64,000 bases of DNA from Pedobacter yulinensis. Its GTDB lineage: Bacteria > Bacteroidota > Bacteroidia > Sphingobacteriales > Sphingobacteriaceae. Both the position numbers and the translations under genes were made by a program. Below, one piece after another: positions 61,783 to 64,000 of the stretch (its first letter is position 1; every line of letters starts with the position of its first letter). The stretch covers positions 62,001-126,000 of the forward strand of contig NZ_KZ686272.1 of the NCBI RefSeq assembly GCF_003029735.1. Reading direction: 5' to 3'. The notes below the pieces were generated by a model, which worked only from the letters and a program-made list of their open reading frames with translations, was not told the DNA's origin and ran no database searches.

Positions 61783-63174
61783 ATGTCAGGTAAATATTTG
61801 ATAGCGGTACTCCTCGGTTTCCTGCTTTGCGGTACAACCGCCTCTGCCCAGACCGTTCTGGCCGATTCAACCACTGCAAAATTAAACGAGGCTGTAGCAG
61901 GATTTCAAAACCGTTACCATGCACCCGGTTTGGTTCTGGTGATTGTTTATAAAGACAACGTCTTGTTCGCTGGCGCTTCGGGTTATACCGACCTGGAAAG
62001 TAAAACCCCTGCAACCATTGATTCAAAATTCCAGCTTCAGTCGTTGAGCAAGCTTTTTACCGCGACGCTGGCCATGAAACTCTGGGAGCGAGGTGTGATA
62101 GGCCTGGATACCGACATCCGGAAACTGGTGCCGGAGTTCAGAGGGCAAAACCGCGGCCGGCCAGCCAGCGGAACAATGATGATCGAATTGCTGACACATT
62201 CGTCGGGCTTGCCCAGAAATGCGGCTGCCGATGTGACTTTTGCCCGGCAAATTCAGCAATGGCAGCTCAACGGGAAATTGAACGGCCCCGTACAGGCAGC
62301 TACTTTGGCTGCGTTCCTGAAGTCGCTGGGTACAGCTTCCAGGGAACATCCGGAATTTGACTTGCTGCCGCCAGACAGCAGGCAATATTCGAATATGGGT
62401 TATACCTTACTCGGCATCGGGCTTGGCCGAGCAGCAAAAACCACATTTGAGGCTGCCGTTATAAAGGGGATCTGCCAGCCGCTTGGCATGCCGGCTACCG
62501 GTTTCGGGACCATGAGCCATGCTATGAATACGATCGCTACAGGTTATTCTTACCGGGAGGAAACGCAATCGTTTGTCCGGACACCCGGATTTAAGGTCAA
62601 TGCGAGTGCGCCGGCCGGCGGCATGTTTTCTACCGGCAGGGATATGGCCAGGTTTATCAGTGCACAATTCTCAGAAGACAAAGCAGTGTTATCGCCAAAG
62701 ACGATCCGGATGATGCATGCGCTTGGGATAGGCTGGCAGCGGTCCTATCCCTTTGTAAAACACGAAGGCGCAATGCTGGGCGCCAGAACCGAAATAGTTA
62801 TTCATCCCAAAGCAAAATTGGGTTGGGTGGTGTTAACAAACGCGACCGATTTCGAGTTTGGCAGGCTCAATGAATATATTGCCGGATTGCTTTTGCCCCT
62901 GTTTGCCGAGCAACCCGTAACAAACATTGATGCTTATGCCGGGACCTACTACCTGGAGGGCAGCAATGAAACGCTCAGGATATACAAACAGGACGGCAGG
63001 CTGTTCTCGACTTACCTCGAAGATCTGCTGCCGCAAGAACCCCTGGTGTTTTCGGGCAGCAACGCCCTCAAGGCAAGAGGGCATAACGGTCATGATGTTA
63101 CTTACCAGTTTTTAGCAGCCGGGGGAAAGGTCTTGTCGCTGAGGCTTGATCAATTGACCTGGATTAAGAAATAG
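61783..63174 (+). CDS. serine hydrolase, beta-lactamase class C family
   Basis: A 463-residue exported hydrolase with a signal peptide ending TASAQ (residue 23). Catalytic SLSK (87-90) and YSN (near residue 205) are present; the third motif, HEG near residue 327 (KHEGAMLGARTEI), fits the family. After the hydrolase domain is a roughly 90-residue C-terminal beta domain. Members cleave D-Ala peptides, esters or beta-lactams; activity is not predictable. A frameshifted relative lies nearby at 58782-59831. Confidence 0.9.
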   Translation: MSGKYLIAVLLGFLLCGTTASAQTVLADSTTAKLNEAVAGFQNRYHAPGLVLVIVYKDNVLFAGASGYTDLESKTPATIDSKFQLQSLSKLFTATLAMKLWERGVIGLDTDIRKLVPEFRGQNRGRPASGTMMIELLTHSSGLPRNAAADVTFARQIQQWQLNGKLNGPVQAATLAAFLKSLGTASREHPEFDLLPPDSRQYSNMGYTLLGIGLGRAAKTTFEAAVIKGICQPLGMPATGFGTMSHAMNTIATGYSYREETQSFVRTPGFKVNASAPAGGMFSTGRDMARFISAQFSEDKAVLSPKTIRMMHALGIGWQRSYPFVKHEGAMLGARTEIVIHPKAKLGWVVLTNATDFEFGRLNEYIAGLLLPLFAEQPVTNIDAYAGTYYLEGSNETLRIYKQDGRLFSTYLEDLLPQEPLVFSGSNALKARGHNGHDVTYQFLAAGGKVLSLRLDQLTWIKK

Positions 63175-63396
63175 CAGCTCAATGGCATGTGGCTTGTGAA
63201 CGGATCAATCCCAGCAACCCGGTTCGCTGAAACTGTACATATGCCTTCAACATCCGGGCAAGTTAAGGGAAGCGCTGTTTGTTCTACCAGGGAATGACGG
63301 TTTTATTCAATTTTTTAAGGGGCCGCCGATGTACTTTTGATGCAGCAAGGGGCTAAAAAATCGCTCTATGTTAAAAAAATCTTTAATTGATAGACC

Positions 63397-63855
63397 ATGT
63401 TCGAACCACAAACCATTGTCAGAACGCTGCGGTTGTCAGCTACCCCCAGCCAGGTATGGGACGCTTTAACAAATCCCGAAAAAACAAGGTTGTTTATGTT
63501 TAACTGTTCCGTCGCGTCCGACTGGGAGGTCGGTCATCCCATTCGCTGGAGCGGGAATTATGAAGGTTATGAAAGCGGCGAGCGTGGTGTGATCCTTGCC
63601 TGCGAACCGGGCAGGTTGCTGCGGTATTCGTCTTTCGACCCGAACTTTGGCTTTCCTGATGTACCCGAAAACCACCTGCATATTACCTATACCCTTCATT
63701 CCGAAGGCGAGGAAACGATGCTTGTTACGCAAATTGAGAACTTCAACGGCAATGAGCAGCGCACAGCGCACATCGCTGCCGGCTGGGACCGGATTGTGCT
63801 GCCCGCTCTGCAAGCGCTGTTTGCCGGCAAGGCCGTTGATGGCAAGGGACGATAG
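63397..63855 (+). CDS. SRPBCC-domain protein (AHSA1-like)
   Basis: A 152-residue protein of the START/Bet v 1 fold: IVRTLRLSATPSQVWDALTNPEKTRLF at the start and GHPIRWSGNYEGYESGERGVIL. AHSA1-like proteins bind small hydrophobic ligands; the function is unknown. Single gene 222 bp after the serine hydrolase; the gap holds nothing recognisable. Confidence 0.88.
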   Translation: MFEPQTIVRTLRLSATPSQVWDALTNPEKTRLFMFNCSVASDWEVGHPIRWSGNYEGYESGERGVILACEPGRLLRYSSFDPNFGFPDVPENHLHITYTLHSEGEETMLVTQIENFNGNEQRTAHIAAGWDRIVLPALQALFAGKAVDGKGR

Positions 63856-63963
63856 CTATCGTTGCGAGCGAGTGAATCAATTTAGACGGCCTTATGGCCT
63901 ATAAAGTATTTTGGCTTTACCCTGTGGAATTGAGGCGGCCTATGCATCATCAAGAAAAACCCC

Positions 63964-64000
63964 ATGAAACCACTTCAATTTTTGCTCCTGTTCTGTTTGT
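63964..64000 (+). CDS. cut-off start of an exported protein
   Basis: The window ends 37 bases after an ATG whose frame reads MKPLQFLLLFCL, a signal-peptide-like start. Too short to name. Confidence 0.4.
   Translation, partial: MKPLQFLLLFCL

Noticed and set aside
58461-64000. Integrated element at tRNA-Leu
   Set aside because: Accessory-looking genes follow the tRNA, but there is no integrase and no repeat of the tRNA 3' end in the window.
1-64000. CRISPR array or insertion sequences
   Set aside because: No regularly spaced repeats, transposase genes or terminal inverted repeats with target duplications were seen.

Overview
The window (about 50% G+C) comes from a Bacteroidota chromosome, most likely a Sphingobacteriaceae (Pedobacter-like) bacterium. 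The signs are GldC, many exported proteins and lipoproteins, a SusC-type plug domain inside an alpha-2-macroglobulin, a LruC-domain lipoprotein, a DUF4836-type protein, and repeated TAnnTTTG promoter elements just before start codons. It is mostly ordinary chromosome. There is no integrase, transposase, CRISPR array, phage gene or rRNA; one tRNA-Leu was found.

Layout. 0-5.4 kb: 3' end of a DEAD-box helicase gene, gldC, ogt (reverse), ccmB-ccmC-ccmD and a glutamate dehydrogenase. 5.4-9.7 kb (reverse): a small unknown gene and a three-gene exported operon. 9.8-19.7 kb (forward): lipoprotein MsrA, ccmE-ccmF, a DUF2520 protein, 2Fe-2S ferredoxin, iscX, kdsC, a Spy-like protein, maf, an ABC exporter pair and ppx. 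19.8-26.4 kb (mostly reverse): an orphan A+T-richer lipoprotein, dnaJ, grpE, ftsE, an acyl-CoA reductase, a divergent ferredoxin and a universal stress protein. 26.5-33.1 kb: NlpC/P60 hydrolase and the 1918-residue alpha-2-macroglobulin/plug fusion. 33.2-41.5 kb (reverse): a complete histidine operon hisG-D-C-B-H-A-F-IE followed by a WD40 gene, preceded by a promoter and a histidine-rich leader peptide. 41.6-55.4 kb (forward): L,D-transpeptidase, BatA-like protein, a dihydroorotase homologue without its metal ligands, two unknown genes, two glycosyltransferases, a membrane protein, GH3 protein, dxr, rseP and hscB. 55.4-64 kb: lruC lipoprotein (reverse), DUF3817, tRNA-Leu(CAA), a serine-hydrolase pseudogene, a Nei-like glycosylase, an XRE membrane regulator, an intact serine hydrolase, an SRPBCC protein and a cut-off gene start.

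How genes work together. Cytochrome c maturation is split into two clusters (ccmBCD and ccmEF), with no ccmA here; CcmE carries a CxxxY rather than HxxxY haem site. Fe-S assembly pieces (2Fe-2S ferredoxin, IscX, distant HscB) suggest a partial ISC-type system. The his genes form one transcription unit whose 18-residue leader peptide contains HHLHFHH, a signature of transcription attenuation. The best leads are this his leader, the degenerate dihydroorotase, the alpha-2-macroglobulin/plug fusion, the CxxxY CcmE, and a perfect 9-bp-arm palindrome before the XRE regulator.
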